Source of the DNA: Oligoflexales bacterium
Lineage (GTDB): Bacteria; Bdellovibrionota_B; Oligoflexia; Oligoflexales; JALZUQ01
Direction of reading: 5' to 3'
NCBI GenBank assembly: GCA_023301465.1
Contig: JALZUQ010000011.1
Location: forward strand, 1-47,665
DNA length: 47,665 nt
The notes beneath the pieces are model-generated. The model made no database searches. It was not told the origin of the DNA and was given only the letters and a program-made list of their open reading frames with translations. A program made the translations under genes and the position numbers. Positions 18,173 through 26,787 of this stretch are shown piece after piece (the stretch's first letter is position 1; each line of letters starts with the position of its first letter).

Positions 18173-19016
18173 AACATTAGTCAGAATAGAGCTTAATAGA
18201 GGGCGTGGCTGGATTGTTGCAGGAAGCATATTAGCTGCGTTTGGGTTGCTTCTTAGTATTTGGATCTATTACAAAAGCTTGGGAGTGCTTGAACTAAACG
18301 TTGGAAGATTAATGGGCGGTGAAGAAGGCATCAAAAAAGAAGTCATGAGATTTGCTACTGGCCTTACTGGATACTTTGGTTGGGTGTTTTTCTTTTTTAG
18401 TGGGCTTATCTTTTTTCAAAACACATTAAGCTTACTAAACATGAAAAAACTTAGAGATCCACGGTTTGATATCGTCCGTTTAAGCCAAGTCCCTTGGTGG
18501 CTTAAACTATCTGGGGTTTATGGTCTTCAAATACTATTTGGCATCATTACCATTTTAACTAGCTGGGGATTAATTGCGTATTGCGGAGTCGAAAAGCTAG
18601 ACTATAGTTTCCATGCGTGTTGGATTATTCTTGTTTGTTTTACAGTATATTATTGCTCTTACATCATGCCTTTTGTTTGTTGGTGGATTTTTGGGGCGAC
18701 TATCTACAGGAAACTATCAAGTAAATTACTAAGAATCGGTTTTCTGTTTAGCTTCTTTCTATTTTCTATATGGTTGATGTACCAATACCTTTGGGTCATC
18801 ACATTTAGTAGTTTTAAAATTCTTCCCCCTATCAATATCCAACCACTGTTAGAACCCATTGAAAAACTTAGCAGTTTTCTTAAAAGTGACAAAACCGACG
18901 TTCTTACCGATATGGTGCCGCTAGGTGCTTTGCACGCAGAGCCGATGCTCATCGGGTTATTTATTTGTTTTATGATTTACCTGAGCTCTAGTTGGGTCTA
19001 TTCCAAAACTAAATAA
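18165..19016 (+). CDS. ABC-2 type transporter membrane protein
   Basis: A 283-aa polytopic protein with about six hydrophobic segments (near 15-35, 70-92, 122-142, 150-175, 190-212 and 265-280). The N-terminal RTLVRIELNRGRGW is typical of ABC-2 permeases, which open with a cytoplasmic basic helix. The start is GTG with an AAGGAG site six bases upstream inside the ATPase gene. It is the partner of the adjacent ATPase. No periplasmic binding protein is encoded nearby, which favours export. Confidence 0.8.
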   Translation: MIRTLVRIELNRGRGWIVAGSILAAFGLLLSIWIYYKSLGVLELNVGRLMGGEEGIKKEVMRFATGLTGYFGWVFFFFSGLIFFQNTLSLLNMKKLRDPRFDIVRLSQVPWWLKLSGVYGLQILFGIITILTSWGLIAYCGVEKLDYSFHACWIILVCFTVYYCSYIMPFVCWWIFGATIYRKLSSKLLRIGFLFSFFLFSIWLMYQYLWVITFSSFKILPPINIQPLLEPIEKLSSFLKSDKTDVLTDMVPLGALHAEPMLIGLFICFMIYLSSSWVYSKTK

Positions 19017-19195
19017 CCACCTGAAGTGATAACGCCCCCACAAAGCTGTGGGCTTCTTGGTTTGGAGCAGTCCCAAGGACTGCTCCAAACCACGATCTAA
19101 AATGAACCCTCTTTATTGACACTTTTCACTTGGAGTGGACCAAACTCTGAAATGCCACTTTAATCTCTTAAAACTGTGAACTTAGAAGATTAAAA
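19017..19195. repeat. Inverted-repeat cluster, possible small mobile-element remnant
   Basis: The gap between the transporter and DUF1573 genes holds a 6-bp hairpin (19037-19042/19047-19052), then a perfect 15-bp inverted repeat with a three-base loop (19059-19073/19077-19091). A TTGACA at 19116 and a CACTT..AGTG dyad near 19127 follow. No T-run follows the 15-bp hairpin, so it is not a normal terminator. The strong dyads and absence of a gene suggest a MITE-like or insertion-sequence end fragment. No target-site duplication or matching terminal repeat was found. Confidence 0.4.
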
Positions 19196-19232
19196 AACAG
19201 CGTAAAATGAGCGGTAGCTCTTTTTACGCTGT
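19192..19232 (-). terminator. Intrinsic terminator of the envelope operon
   Basis: Read on the minus strand, ACAGCGTAAAA pairs with TTTTACGCTGT, and the stem continues after one mismatch as GAGC/GCTC around a GGTA-type loop (19197-19232). Five to six T follow (complement of 19192-19196). It lies about 80 bases after the stop of the DUF1573 gene. Confidence 0.75.
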
Positions 19233-19311
19233 ATCAAACTAGTGACTTACTTGTCAGATCATTAAAACCAATACTAGACTATACTTTATATTAATTAGTT
19301 TTTAAAGCAAC

Positions 19312-20283
19312 TTAGAGCATCGCCAAAACATGGAGCTTATGTTTTTTCTCTTTATTTACCAAGTGAATAACACCATCCACTGCCCCACTTTCTACGCCTT
19401 TTGCTTTTTTCAGCCTTACCCTAAACTGAACACCATTTACACTTCGGACACGTTGGATATGAAACATCTCTTTTAGTTGCTGCTTTCCAATTTTCTTATT
19501 ATTCACATGCAACGAAACACTCAAATCATATGAATCATTTTTCGAGGCTTTTTTTATAAAAAAACTTTTGGATATGAATTTATTTTTTAACTGACCAAAC
19601 TCCAAATGCTTGTCTGACAAGTAAGGTTTTATTTTTTTAAACACAACTGACACACGTATTTTTTTTCTAAATTTACTGGTCGTGTTTAATATCAACACCT
19701 CGTTTTTTAACTTTGAATGATCTATGTTCTTCATTTTCACTTGTACTGTATAAGAGTCTTTGTGTTGAGAAGTCTTTAATAAGAAAACATCTTGATTATA
19801 ATCAATATTTAAGAGTTTTGCTTTAGAGTTTTTATGCACCTTAAACTCAATGAACTTTTGATCATTCTGAACCATTAAAATATTTTTATCAATGGATAAC
19901 TCAGGAATAATATTTACCTTAATAGATAAAACAGCAGGTTTTTCGTTATTTTCTGCCCAGAACACAATATTTTTAATAACCGCGCCATCTAGATTTTCTG
20001 TTTTAAGCTTAACAGTCAACTCCCCCTTTTCCAAAGGCTGATAAACTTGATCAGGGTTAAGATCACTCACTAAACATCCACAATCTGCTTGGTGGTTTGT
20101 GATTTTAAGTAATTGATCTGATATATTTTGAAATTTTACTTTTAAAGTGGCTAACTCACCCTTAAATACATCACCCAAATCAAAAACTTTTTGTTCAAAA
20201 TGGATGACGTTTGCTTTTGCACTAAAAGAAAAAACGAAGTGCGTAACAAGGAACATCACAAAAGTACAAAACTTAATATTCAT
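19312..20283 (-). CDS. Exported DUF1573-domain protein
   Basis: A 323-aa protein with a signal peptide (1-24) and a DUF1573 (Ig-like) domain at about 26-125. The domain has FDLGDVFKGE, a KVKFQNISD strand and DCGCLV (Cys68, Cys70), the hallmark Cys pair of the family. The rest (about 130-323) looks like further beta-sandwich repeats rich in Lys and Asn. An ideal AGGAGG site precedes the ATG. It is the last gene of the five-gene envelope operon, nine bases after the 1203-aa lipoprotein. DUF1573 proteins are exported and often co-occur with surface-protein genes; molecular function is not known. Confidence 0.8.
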   Translation of the reverse strand: MNIKFCTFVMFLVTHFVFSFSAKANVIHFEQKVFDLGDVFKGELATLKVKFQNISDQLLKITNHQADCGCLVSDLNPDQVYQPLEKGELTVKLKTENLDGAVIKNIVFWAENNEKPAVLSIKVNIIPELSIDKNILMVQNDQKFIEFKVHKNSKAKLLNIDYNQDVFLLKTSQHKDSYTVQVKMKNIDHSKLKNEVLILNTTSKFRKKIRVSVVFKKIKPYLSDKHLEFGQLKNKFISKSFFIKKASKNDSYDLSVSLHVNNKKIGKQQLKEMFHIQRVRSVNGVQFRVRLKKAKGVESGAVDGVIHLVNKEKKHKLHVLAML

Positions 20284-20292
20284 ATCAACCTC

Positions 20293-23200
20293 CTAATTAC
20301 ATTTAATGTTTTTCAACTGTCCAGAAGTGACATTTGCTGGCATTCTAATAATATCAAAATGCTCGACATACTGCATGTTATTAAGACTTCCACCCGTAAG
20401 AACTTCCAAGCGATTTAGAAGATCAATTCCATCATTTAATGATTCTTTAGATCCACCACCATAGTGACTTAAATTACATGTAACAGATGAATAATCTGTC
20501 TCTTGAACGGGGTGATCCCATTCATCCACAATAGAAATCGACCACACACAATCACTCGCTGATGTCCCTTTTTGATACTCTGCTATTGCTGCAAGACCAC
20601 TTCCTACAAGACCAGAACCATCAGCGGCATTAATCACAACCCCCGTTGCTTCATCCCCCCTTATAAACTTCCAAGTATTTGCAAAGTCAGTGTTGTCCTC
20701 TACCAAAAGTGTATACGGAGTCAAGGGGCTATTATTATTACAAGTACTACTAGAAATTCCGAGTTGTGTATTTTCTGCCTTTACTTTGCCACCTACATTA
20801 CTAAGTGTTCCAGCTGTAGTCGAAACCGAAGAGGTAAATAGCTTATCATACCTTCTCTGAGTAGTAGAATAAAACGCTTTGATATTTGCATCGTCCCAAC
20901 TAATCGCTAAATCAGAATCGGACAGTGTATTATCAATACAGCAGTTACTAGGGTCAGTGGGGTAGAGCCCCGTAAAGTCTAGGGTTATTTTATTATTTAA
21001 AGGGTCAAAAACTCCCATACCTTTTTTGTAGTAGATCCTTCTAGTACCCGCTATTGCTGGGGCATCATCAGCACAAGCTGATGCTTTATATCTTTGATGA
21101 TTAAGTGTGATGGTATGCAACTCATTTCCGATAAGAGCTGGAGTTTCAGCGTCAAGTGAAGCAAAAAACAAGACACCCTTGTTGTATTCTGCTGCACTAT
21201 TAAAGTTGATTTCAACAACTGATCCAGTAACTGTGTGAGTTCTCTCTAGTGGATCAGAAAAATTGATGCAGTTATTTATAGTGCCTGTATTTCTGGTGCA
21301 AGCATTACTAAGTACTGTGCGAGCTGTTACTGCACTTGAATCAAATAAGCAGCTTTGAGGTTTGTCGTCTGTAATCACAAAGCCTTGGCAACGTGTTACA
21401 CAAGTAGTTGTGCAGTATCTTGTGTTAGCTTGCATGGTCCATGAGCATGTATTTGTAGATTCACGGACGATATGCAAAATTGGATCTAAAAAAGGAAGTG
21501 TGAAAGGACAATTACTTCCACTTCCACTCCCACTTCCACTTCCACCGCAGCAACCTAACTTAAGATCATAAATAGTAATCTGGTCAGCTGCACCTCCAGA
21601 AACTAGACTCACGTTTAACTTACCGCAACTTAGATCCTTACCAGCTAATGGTGTTGTTACATTGGCGGGGTTTGTCACCGATACCATCCCTGAGTCATAA
21701 ACCAATGCTCCAGCACAGTCTCTCACAACAGCCTGATCGGGAACTGATAAACTTATAAATTGTGACTGAAGCTCAGTCATATTTGTAGGAATAGGAATTT
21801 GATAATTAAAGCCGCCGTTCAAAGACCACCCTTCATACTCAAAAGCAACAGCACGCTTGCATATATCCCAATCATCAACACACAATGGACCAATTGGAAC
21901 TTTTACACCACTACTTAACTCAAGCACTAAATGATAACTTCCTGCAGGAATTGGAGGCAAAGGATAAGTGGAACTGTCAACATTTTGTAGTGCCAACGTC
22001 GTTGGGTTTAGTATTTGAGGGCCTGCAGGATAGTGAGTGCCAGCAATGTAAGCCGTACCATTCCCCCAACTCAGCAAGGGTGTCGTCGCAGTATTATCGT
22101 AAACATGAACAATGAAATTTGAAACCGCTGGAGAGATGAGAGAACTATTCACTGTTAAAGAGGTAGACCCTATCATTGCAGAGTCGACATCAAACTCATA
22201 CTCATAGCTATCTGCTGACCACTCCAGAGAAGTATCTCTTGAAGCACCTGCACAGTCGTATATCTGCTTAACATTCAAAACAGCTTCTACTCTAGATGCT
22301 GTTATGCCTGCTCCTGGGTTATAAATAAGCGTATTTCCATTTGGCCCTACCGAAAGCATAGCCTTCATATTTGCTGGGGCTGCTGTTAAGTCTATGTTTG
22401 AACTGAGTGGTACCCAACTAGGAGCGTTATACTCTTCAATCAATACGCCGTTTACATTGTAAGATCTGAGTGTAACCGTGTACTCTTCATTATTTTGACT
22501 ATAACAAGAATTTGTTTCTACTGTGTTATTGCCAAAAACAAGGTTGCCACCAGCTCTATCTATGGTGATCACAGGTTGTGGAATTTGTTTTATGTCGCAC
22601 ACTTCAGGAGCTGTGGTCCCAACTGCTCGTAAACAATTTCTTAACATGCCTCCAGCTGCCGGAGAAAGAGATATAGTTTTGCTCCCCGATTGCTGAGGCG
22701 AGGCTGCCACAGCCCAGGAAACACCACCTGCAAAAGATACCGGGTTCAACCATGTTGCACCGCTATCGCTAGAATACTGAAGTTTTTGTTCGTATGTATT
22801 TGAGTCGGCCACGAGTGGGGCAGAGAACAATTCTAGATCACCCGAATCATCTACAGAACCTGATTTTTGAATGCACGAATTTTCTATTTGAGCTGTCTCA
22901 AGCTTAATAAATGGCGAGATAGGCTTGATTTCTACGACTTCTTGATACTGGCATGTGTCATCTTCGTACTTTAAAAGATAAGAACCGCTTAACAAAGTTT
23001 GAACCGTCCCCGGAGCGATGTCTCCAGTACCCACATAGCTTCCAGCAGAGTATGTATGGATATCTGTACCTACTGCTGTAAGGTTATTTTGATCGTCTTC
23101 TAAGATCGTTGTGTTTTGGATGACTACTCTCCAATCCGTCACACTAGGAGTAGAACTTATAGAGTCAAGACTGAAAGCTTGCCAATTACCAACGGTGTAA

Positions 23201-23904
23201 TCAAGACTGAGAGTTGGTGAGCAGTCTTTTTTTGTTAGCGGAATAGTATTGTTTGCTGCACCTGAGTCTGTAGAAGAGAACTTACAAGTTAGTGAGTCAT
23301 AGATCCAATTAAAACCAGTCAGTACTTCTAGTCTATCCTCTAAAGCAGTAGAATCTATAAATATCTCAGCAGCATTTCCACTTGAATAGCTTGAAAGATC
23401 AAATACCCGAGAATTGAAAGACAATGGGCATGTTGCCACACTATTGTTTTCTGAGTGTGTAAAATCGATAAATACTACGGTTGGTTCTACAGTTGGTGTC
23501 GGAATTGGTGTCGGAGTTGGATTTGGTAGGATAGCAGGAGCGGATAGAGGGACAGTATAGTCTTGAGCATTACCATCTGTGCTTGTAAACAAACAAGTCG
23601 ACTGATCATAGTTCCACTGAATACCCGTTAAACTTAATAAATCAGACTGTAAAGACTGAAAATTACTATATAAGACCCCGGCTGAGCCCCCGAACGGAGT
23701 CATATCGAATTGGAAAGTGCTAAAATCTATAGGGCAAAGAGCAGATGAATCATCGGAACCATTTATAAAGTTAATTGTCCCATTCAATGAATCACTAGCC
23801 CCACCTACGCCACAAGTACCGTCACAGGGAATACGGTTTTTGTTGGCATCAAAATTACAACCAACCACTAATAATATTAATAAAATAAAATACTTCAAAA
23901 TCAC
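20293..23904 (-). CDS. Very large lipoprotein, 1203 aa, repeated modules
   Basis: The start is GTG with GGGGAGAG upstream. Lipobox LLVVGC gives lipidated Cys16. Two N-terminal modules of about 80 residues (43-120 and 143-223) share INF/IDF, a central Cys-Pro, a Phe-Asp strand, LxxLTGxxWxYD and CxFxSTD, and end in a Pro-Leu strand. They are split by a TPTPIPTPT linker. A shortened third copy with RLEVLTG lies near 1150-1180. The middle is Thr/Ser/Cys-rich Ig-like beta structure with a GSGSGSGSGS spacer near 787-797. It looks like a surface-exposed fibrous lipoprotein. No enzyme motif was found. Confidence 0.8.
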   Translation of the reverse strand: MILKYFILLILLVVGCNFDANKNRIPCDGTCGVGGASDSLNGTINFINGSDDSSALCPIDFSTFQFDMTPFGGSAGVLYSNFQSLQSDLLSLTGIQWNYDQSTCLFTSTDGNAQDYTVPLSAPAILPNPTPTPIPTPTVEPTVVFIDFTHSENNSVATCPLSFNSRVFDLSSYSSGNAAEIFIDSTALEDRLEVLTGFNWIYDSLTCKFSSTDSGAANNTIPLTKKDCSPTLSLDYTVGNWQAFSLDSISSTPSVTDWRVVIQNTTILEDDQNNLTAVGTDIHTYSAGSYVGTGDIAPGTVQTLLSGSYLLKYEDDTCQYQEVVEIKPISPFIKLETAQIENSCIQKSGSVDDSGDLELFSAPLVADSNTYEQKLQYSSDSGATWLNPVSFAGGVSWAVAASPQQSGSKTISLSPAAGGMLRNCLRAVGTTAPEVCDIKQIPQPVITIDRAGGNLVFGNNTVETNSCYSQNNEEYTVTLRSYNVNGVLIEEYNAPSWVPLSSNIDLTAAPANMKAMLSVGPNGNTLIYNPGAGITASRVEAVLNVKQIYDCAGASRDTSLEWSADSYEYEFDVDSAMIGSTSLTVNSSLISPAVSNFIVHVYDNTATTPLLSWGNGTAYIAGTHYPAGPQILNPTTLALQNVDSSTYPLPPIPAGSYHLVLELSSGVKVPIGPLCVDDWDICKRAVAFEYEGWSLNGGFNYQIPIPTNMTELQSQFISLSVPDQAVVRDCAGALVYDSGMVSVTNPANVTTPLAGKDLSCGKLNVSLVSGGAADQITIYDLKLGCCGGSGSGSGSGSNCPFTLPFLDPILHIVRESTNTCSWTMQANTRYCTTTCVTRCQGFVITDDKPQSCLFDSSAVTARTVLSNACTRNTGTINNCINFSDPLERTHTVTGSVVEINFNSAAEYNKGVLFFASLDAETPALIGNELHTITLNHQRYKASACADDAPAIAGTRRIYYKKGMGVFDPLNNKITLDFTGLYPTDPSNCCIDNTLSDSDLAISWDDANIKAFYSTTQRRYDKLFTSSVSTTAGTLSNVGGKVKAENTQLGISSSTCNNNSPLTPYTLLVEDNTDFANTWKFIRGDEATGVVINAADGSGLVGSGLAAIAEYQKGTSASDCVWSISIVDEWDHPVQETDYSSVTCNLSHYGGGSKESLNDGIDLLNRLEVLTGGSLNNMQYVEHFDIIRMPANVTSGQLKNIKCN

Positions 23905-23941
23905 GCTCTCCCCAAAAAATCTAATATGCTATTTTTAAAAG

Positions 23942-24679
23942 TTAAAGTTTCTGAAAATAATCTCTTAAAGCTTGAAGAGCAAAAGACGGATTCGATAAAA
24001 CTTCTTGTGAACCCACTTGTTTGATTAAGCGATTATACTGATCCACCGCCTTACTCGCCTTCTCTTCATCTCCATTACTTTTATGCAGGGTCGACAAAAG
24101 CTCACGAATTTGCTCTGCTTCAGAGTCTCCGAGATTCGCTTTAAGTTCTTCATAAAGATCCACAGCCGAGGACCTAGCTTTGGTGCCTACTAAAATAATA
24201 TTGTATAAATTTTGAAGCTGACCTGCTTTGTTCCAATTGCGAACGGGACTATCAGCATTTGTGTATAACTCGTAAGGAGTGTCTGATTTAGATTTATCTG
24301 CGTACTCAGATTCTGTGACCCAAACAATTTCTCTAGTGAGACGTTTCATTTGCTTTTTTATTTTTTTATGAGCACACGGACATTTTCCGTAAGGGCAGCC
24401 ATGTCCAGACGCATCATGAACTTCTGCACTACTATCACTCACACTCTCTACAAGTGACTCTTGACTCTCACCGTAAACAGGCAGGTATTGTTCGCTTTGT
24501 GATGCAGATAACGCACTCAAACCAGTCGGTGCGTTTTTAGCTCCCAAAACAGAGGGCTGAGCTCCTCCAGCATGAACACCTGCTCCACAACCACACCCCG
24601 TTTGTGCATAGGCTTGCACAGAAAAAATCAACATGATGCACCATAAACCACTCAACTTTACAACTACTCTTGCAATCAT
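23942..24679 (-). CDS. Exported Cys-rich/helical protein, 245 aa
   Basis: Signal peptide at 1-25 (cleavage after AYA). The mature start has TGCGCGAG. A second Cys cluster HGCPYGKCPCAHKK (about 93-106) begins a basic helix, and the C-terminal half (about 145-245) is alpha-helical and TPR-like. The Cys clusters could bind metal or form disulphides. It sits four bases after the LysM gene and 37 bases before the giant lipoprotein, within one operon. AAGGAAT precedes its ATG. No family is recognised. Confidence 0.7.
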   Translation of the reverse strand: MIARVVVKLSGLWCIMLIFSVQAYAQTGCGCGAGVHAGGAQPSVLGAKNAPTGLSALSASQSEQYLPVYGESQESLVESVSDSSAEVHDASGHGCPYGKCPCAHKKIKKQMKRLTREIVWVTESEYADKSKSDTPYELYTNADSPVRNWNKAGQLQNLYNIILVGTKARSSAVDLYEELKANLGDSEAEQIRELLSTLHKSNGDEEKASKAVDQYNRLIKQVGSQEVLSNPSFALQALRDYFQKL

Positions 24680-24683
24680 GTTT

Positions 24684-25406
24684 TTATTCCTTGTAATTAA
24701 GTTTTAATTTTTGACCCACATATAAACTATCTGGAGTATCCAGTGAATTATACAAAGCAAGCTCTTTCCAGCTTCTCACATCACCGTAAACCTCAGCCGA
24801 TATGGATGCGAGTGAGTCACCTTTTTTTACAGTATAAAACTTAGGAATACCTTTATGATCAGTGTAGAAACTATTCATTCCTGAATCTTCAGGCCTTATG
24901 GGTGATTTATAACGAATAACTTTACCAGGTTTCCAGTTCTGCCTACCACCAACTACGCTCAAAAGTTCTGCACCGCGAGAACGGTCTCCCCAAATAAAAA
25001 AAGCTAGTTTTTCTGGACTATCATCACAACTTCTCAAGTAGTAGTACCGATTATTGTCTCCTGATGGGCGAGGTGGAATAATTTTTACTGTTTTTGCAAA
25101 GTTAGTCCCACCAAAAGGCTTTGGAAGAGGCTTACCTGGACACACTTTTACTTCTGAACAATGACAAGAACCATCACTAGGCGCGTCTTCTAATACGACA
25201 TCTTCACCAGAGTTAACTAAACCTAAGTCTTCTGGCCGAATATCAGATTTTTCAGACTGTGCGTATTGCAAGTACCCATCTCTTTGAAAGTAATTTTCAT
25301 CTAATACTAAGTCATCTTCACCAGAAGTTTGGCATGCTGCAACTTGAAAAATAAATAAAAATAAACACACACTTCTTTTCACGTTAGACCCCACTTTAGA
25401 TTTCAT
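24684..25406 (-). CDS. LysM-domain lipoprotein
   Basis: A lipoprotein with lipobox QVAAC and a C-terminal LysM domain of about 50 residues (YTVKKGDSLASIS ... NSLDTPDSLYVGQKL), which binds peptidoglycan glycan strands. The middle has a short Cys cluster (CHCSEVKVC). Start is uncertain: ATG at 25406 overlaps the upstream barrel gene, while a GTG at 25382 lies eight bases after a GGGG stretch and gives a compact signal peptide MKRSVCLFLF. The protein would tie the envelope operon's outer-membrane parts to the cell wall. Confidence 0.8.
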   Translation of the reverse strand: MKSKVGSNVKRSVCLFLFIFQVAACQTSGEDDLVLDENYFQRDGYLQYAQSEKSDIRPEDLGLVNSGEDVVLEDAPSDGSCHCSEVKVCPGKPLPKPFGGTNFAKTVKIIPPRPSGDNNRYYYLRSCDDSPEKLAFFIWGDRSRGAELLSVVGGRQNWKPGKVIRYKSPIRPEDSGMNSFYTDHKGIPKFYTVKKGDSLASISAEVYGDVRSWKELALYNSLDTPDSLYVGQKLKLNYKE

Positions 25407-26205
25407 AGTTATAAGCCACACTCAAACCTAACCGAACCCCATCTCCCGAAATATCAAGTAGATCCAGCAGAGATCCCGTGACCACTAAACCCAAGGAAGT
25501 AAAAGGAACCACACTTAACCCAGCATCTACATTTTGACCGTTAAAATTACCAATGAGGTTCACTTGGTTATGAATTGCTAAAGCCAAAGCACCAAAAACA
25601 TCAAAATTTGAAAAGTTTGACTCGGCTTCAAGTAAAATCCTATCTGCTACAACCTCTCGGTTATATGCACCATTTCCAACACCTAATGTCAGACTTAAAG
25701 CGTTAAACCAAGACGAGTCGCTCAAAGAAATGTTTGATGTTGCTGCAGAGTAATAACTTGGAAGAAGATATTCTTCTGATGACTTTGTACCTACAATATT
25801 TTGAACACCAACCGCCAAAGACAAGAAACTAACGATTTGCCTTGATAAACTTGCACTCAGTGTTAACGAGTCTCCAAAATTCCCAAAAACATTATAAGCA
25901 TTGACAGAAACTGATGCACCCACCAAATCCTGATGGTCTCCAAGACCAAGACCAAGACTTAAAACCCCATCAGAAAACTCACCATAACGAACTCTATCTA
26001 CCGTAGAAAATGAAGCAAATACATTTAACCAATCGCCGGCGTAACCTGTCGGTGAAGAAACGCTAACAGAGGGCGAAGCAGAGCTAGACGACCCAGCGTA
26101 ATCGATTAGCCACTCATTTTTAAGATCCCCAAGAGAGGCTTGTCCATGCAAAACACTACCAATTGACACCACAATATAAACAAATAATACTTTTTGAACG
26201 TGCAC
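25396..26205 (-). CDS. Outer-membrane beta-barrel, first gene of envelope operon
   Basis: About 269 aa. Signal peptide (VQKVLFVYIVV ... LHGQ), then a Ser-rich stretch and regular Gly/Leu/Val amphipathic strands to a C-terminal Tyr-Asn-Tyr-Glu-Ile strand. I choose the GTG at 26205, with AGGGG eight bases upstream. An in-frame TTG at 26223 has no spacing-appropriate site. Strands such as LSLGLGLGD, LTLSASLSR and LSLTLGVGNG suggest a 10-14 strand barrel. The last codons overlap the LysM gene. Role unknown; a pore or anchor for the operon's surface protein is inferred. Confidence 0.7.
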   Translation of the reverse strand: MHVQKVLFVYIVVSIGSVLHGQASLGDLKNEWLIDYAGSSSSASPSVSVSSPTGYAGDWLNVFASFSTVDRVRYGEFSDGVLSLGLGLGDHQDLVGASVSVNAYNVFGNFGDSLTLSASLSRQIVSFLSLAVGVQNIVGTKSSEEYLLPSYYSAATSNISLSDSSWFNALSLTLGVGNGAYNREVVADRILLEAESNFSNFDVFGALALAIHNQVNLIGNFNGQNVDAGLSVVPFTSLGLVVTGSLLDLLDISGDGVRLGLSVAYNYEI

Positions 26206-26787
26206 AGCATCCACCCCTACCAACTACTTTATAATAAAAAAATGTTTTTCTTATCTTATTATATCGCTTTAAACTTTTAATATGCAAGCCCTGCAAAAGT
26301 TACTTGAAAGTAACAAATCCCCTAGAAGCAATATAGAGAAAGCAATGTGAGATTTGTACTTTGATTTCAAAAAAAAAACACAAAACCATGAAACAACAGG
26401 GTTTTATACTTTGTTTTTTTAGCAATGAACCATAGAACTGCTGCTTTGAGGTGTCGTTTGTAAAGGGGTTGAAAATTAAGGTAAGCCAGGATCAACAGTA
26501 ATACTACAACTTTTACTTAGGAAGCCTGAATTGCGGTGCATCAGACAAATAAACTTATTTTATTCGAATTTTCGCAGAGAAACACACATGAGGCAAATAC
26601 CACGAAATTACTATAAGGTAAAAATTCAAAATTATTCGACGATTGACGGAAAACTTACATTAGTAGAATTGCGAAGAGACCTATAGGCGATAGCTCACAC
26701 TTTCCCATGATAAAAAGCCAGTTCTTCACCTTACAAAAGTACTTTTATAGGCAAGGACGAGCTAACTATTTATAAAAAAACCTAGGA
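26206..26787. other. Intergenic region between envelope operon and tdk
   Basis: No recognised gene. A 32-codon + frame (26588-26686) with no clear ribosome site ends in LTLVELRRDL and could be a fragment. On the minus strand a 6-bp hairpin with a long T-run (about 26365-26400) could end transcription from tdk, though it is 390 bases downstream. The promoter for the envelope operon occupies 26258-26287. Confidence 0.5.
26258..26287 (-). promoter_or_regulatory. Probable promoter of the five-gene envelope operon
   Basis: On the minus strand a perfect TATAAT (26258-26263) is preceded after 18 bases by TTGCAT (26282-26287), a weak -35. The start point would be near 26251, about 45 bases before the GTG of the beta-barrel gene. 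No other promoter or terminator is evident down to 19232. Confidence 0.45.

Noticed and set aside
19059-19091. Intrinsic terminator of the hutU operon
   Set aside because: The 15-bp stem has no T-run after it on either strand, so it is listed as a repeat instead.
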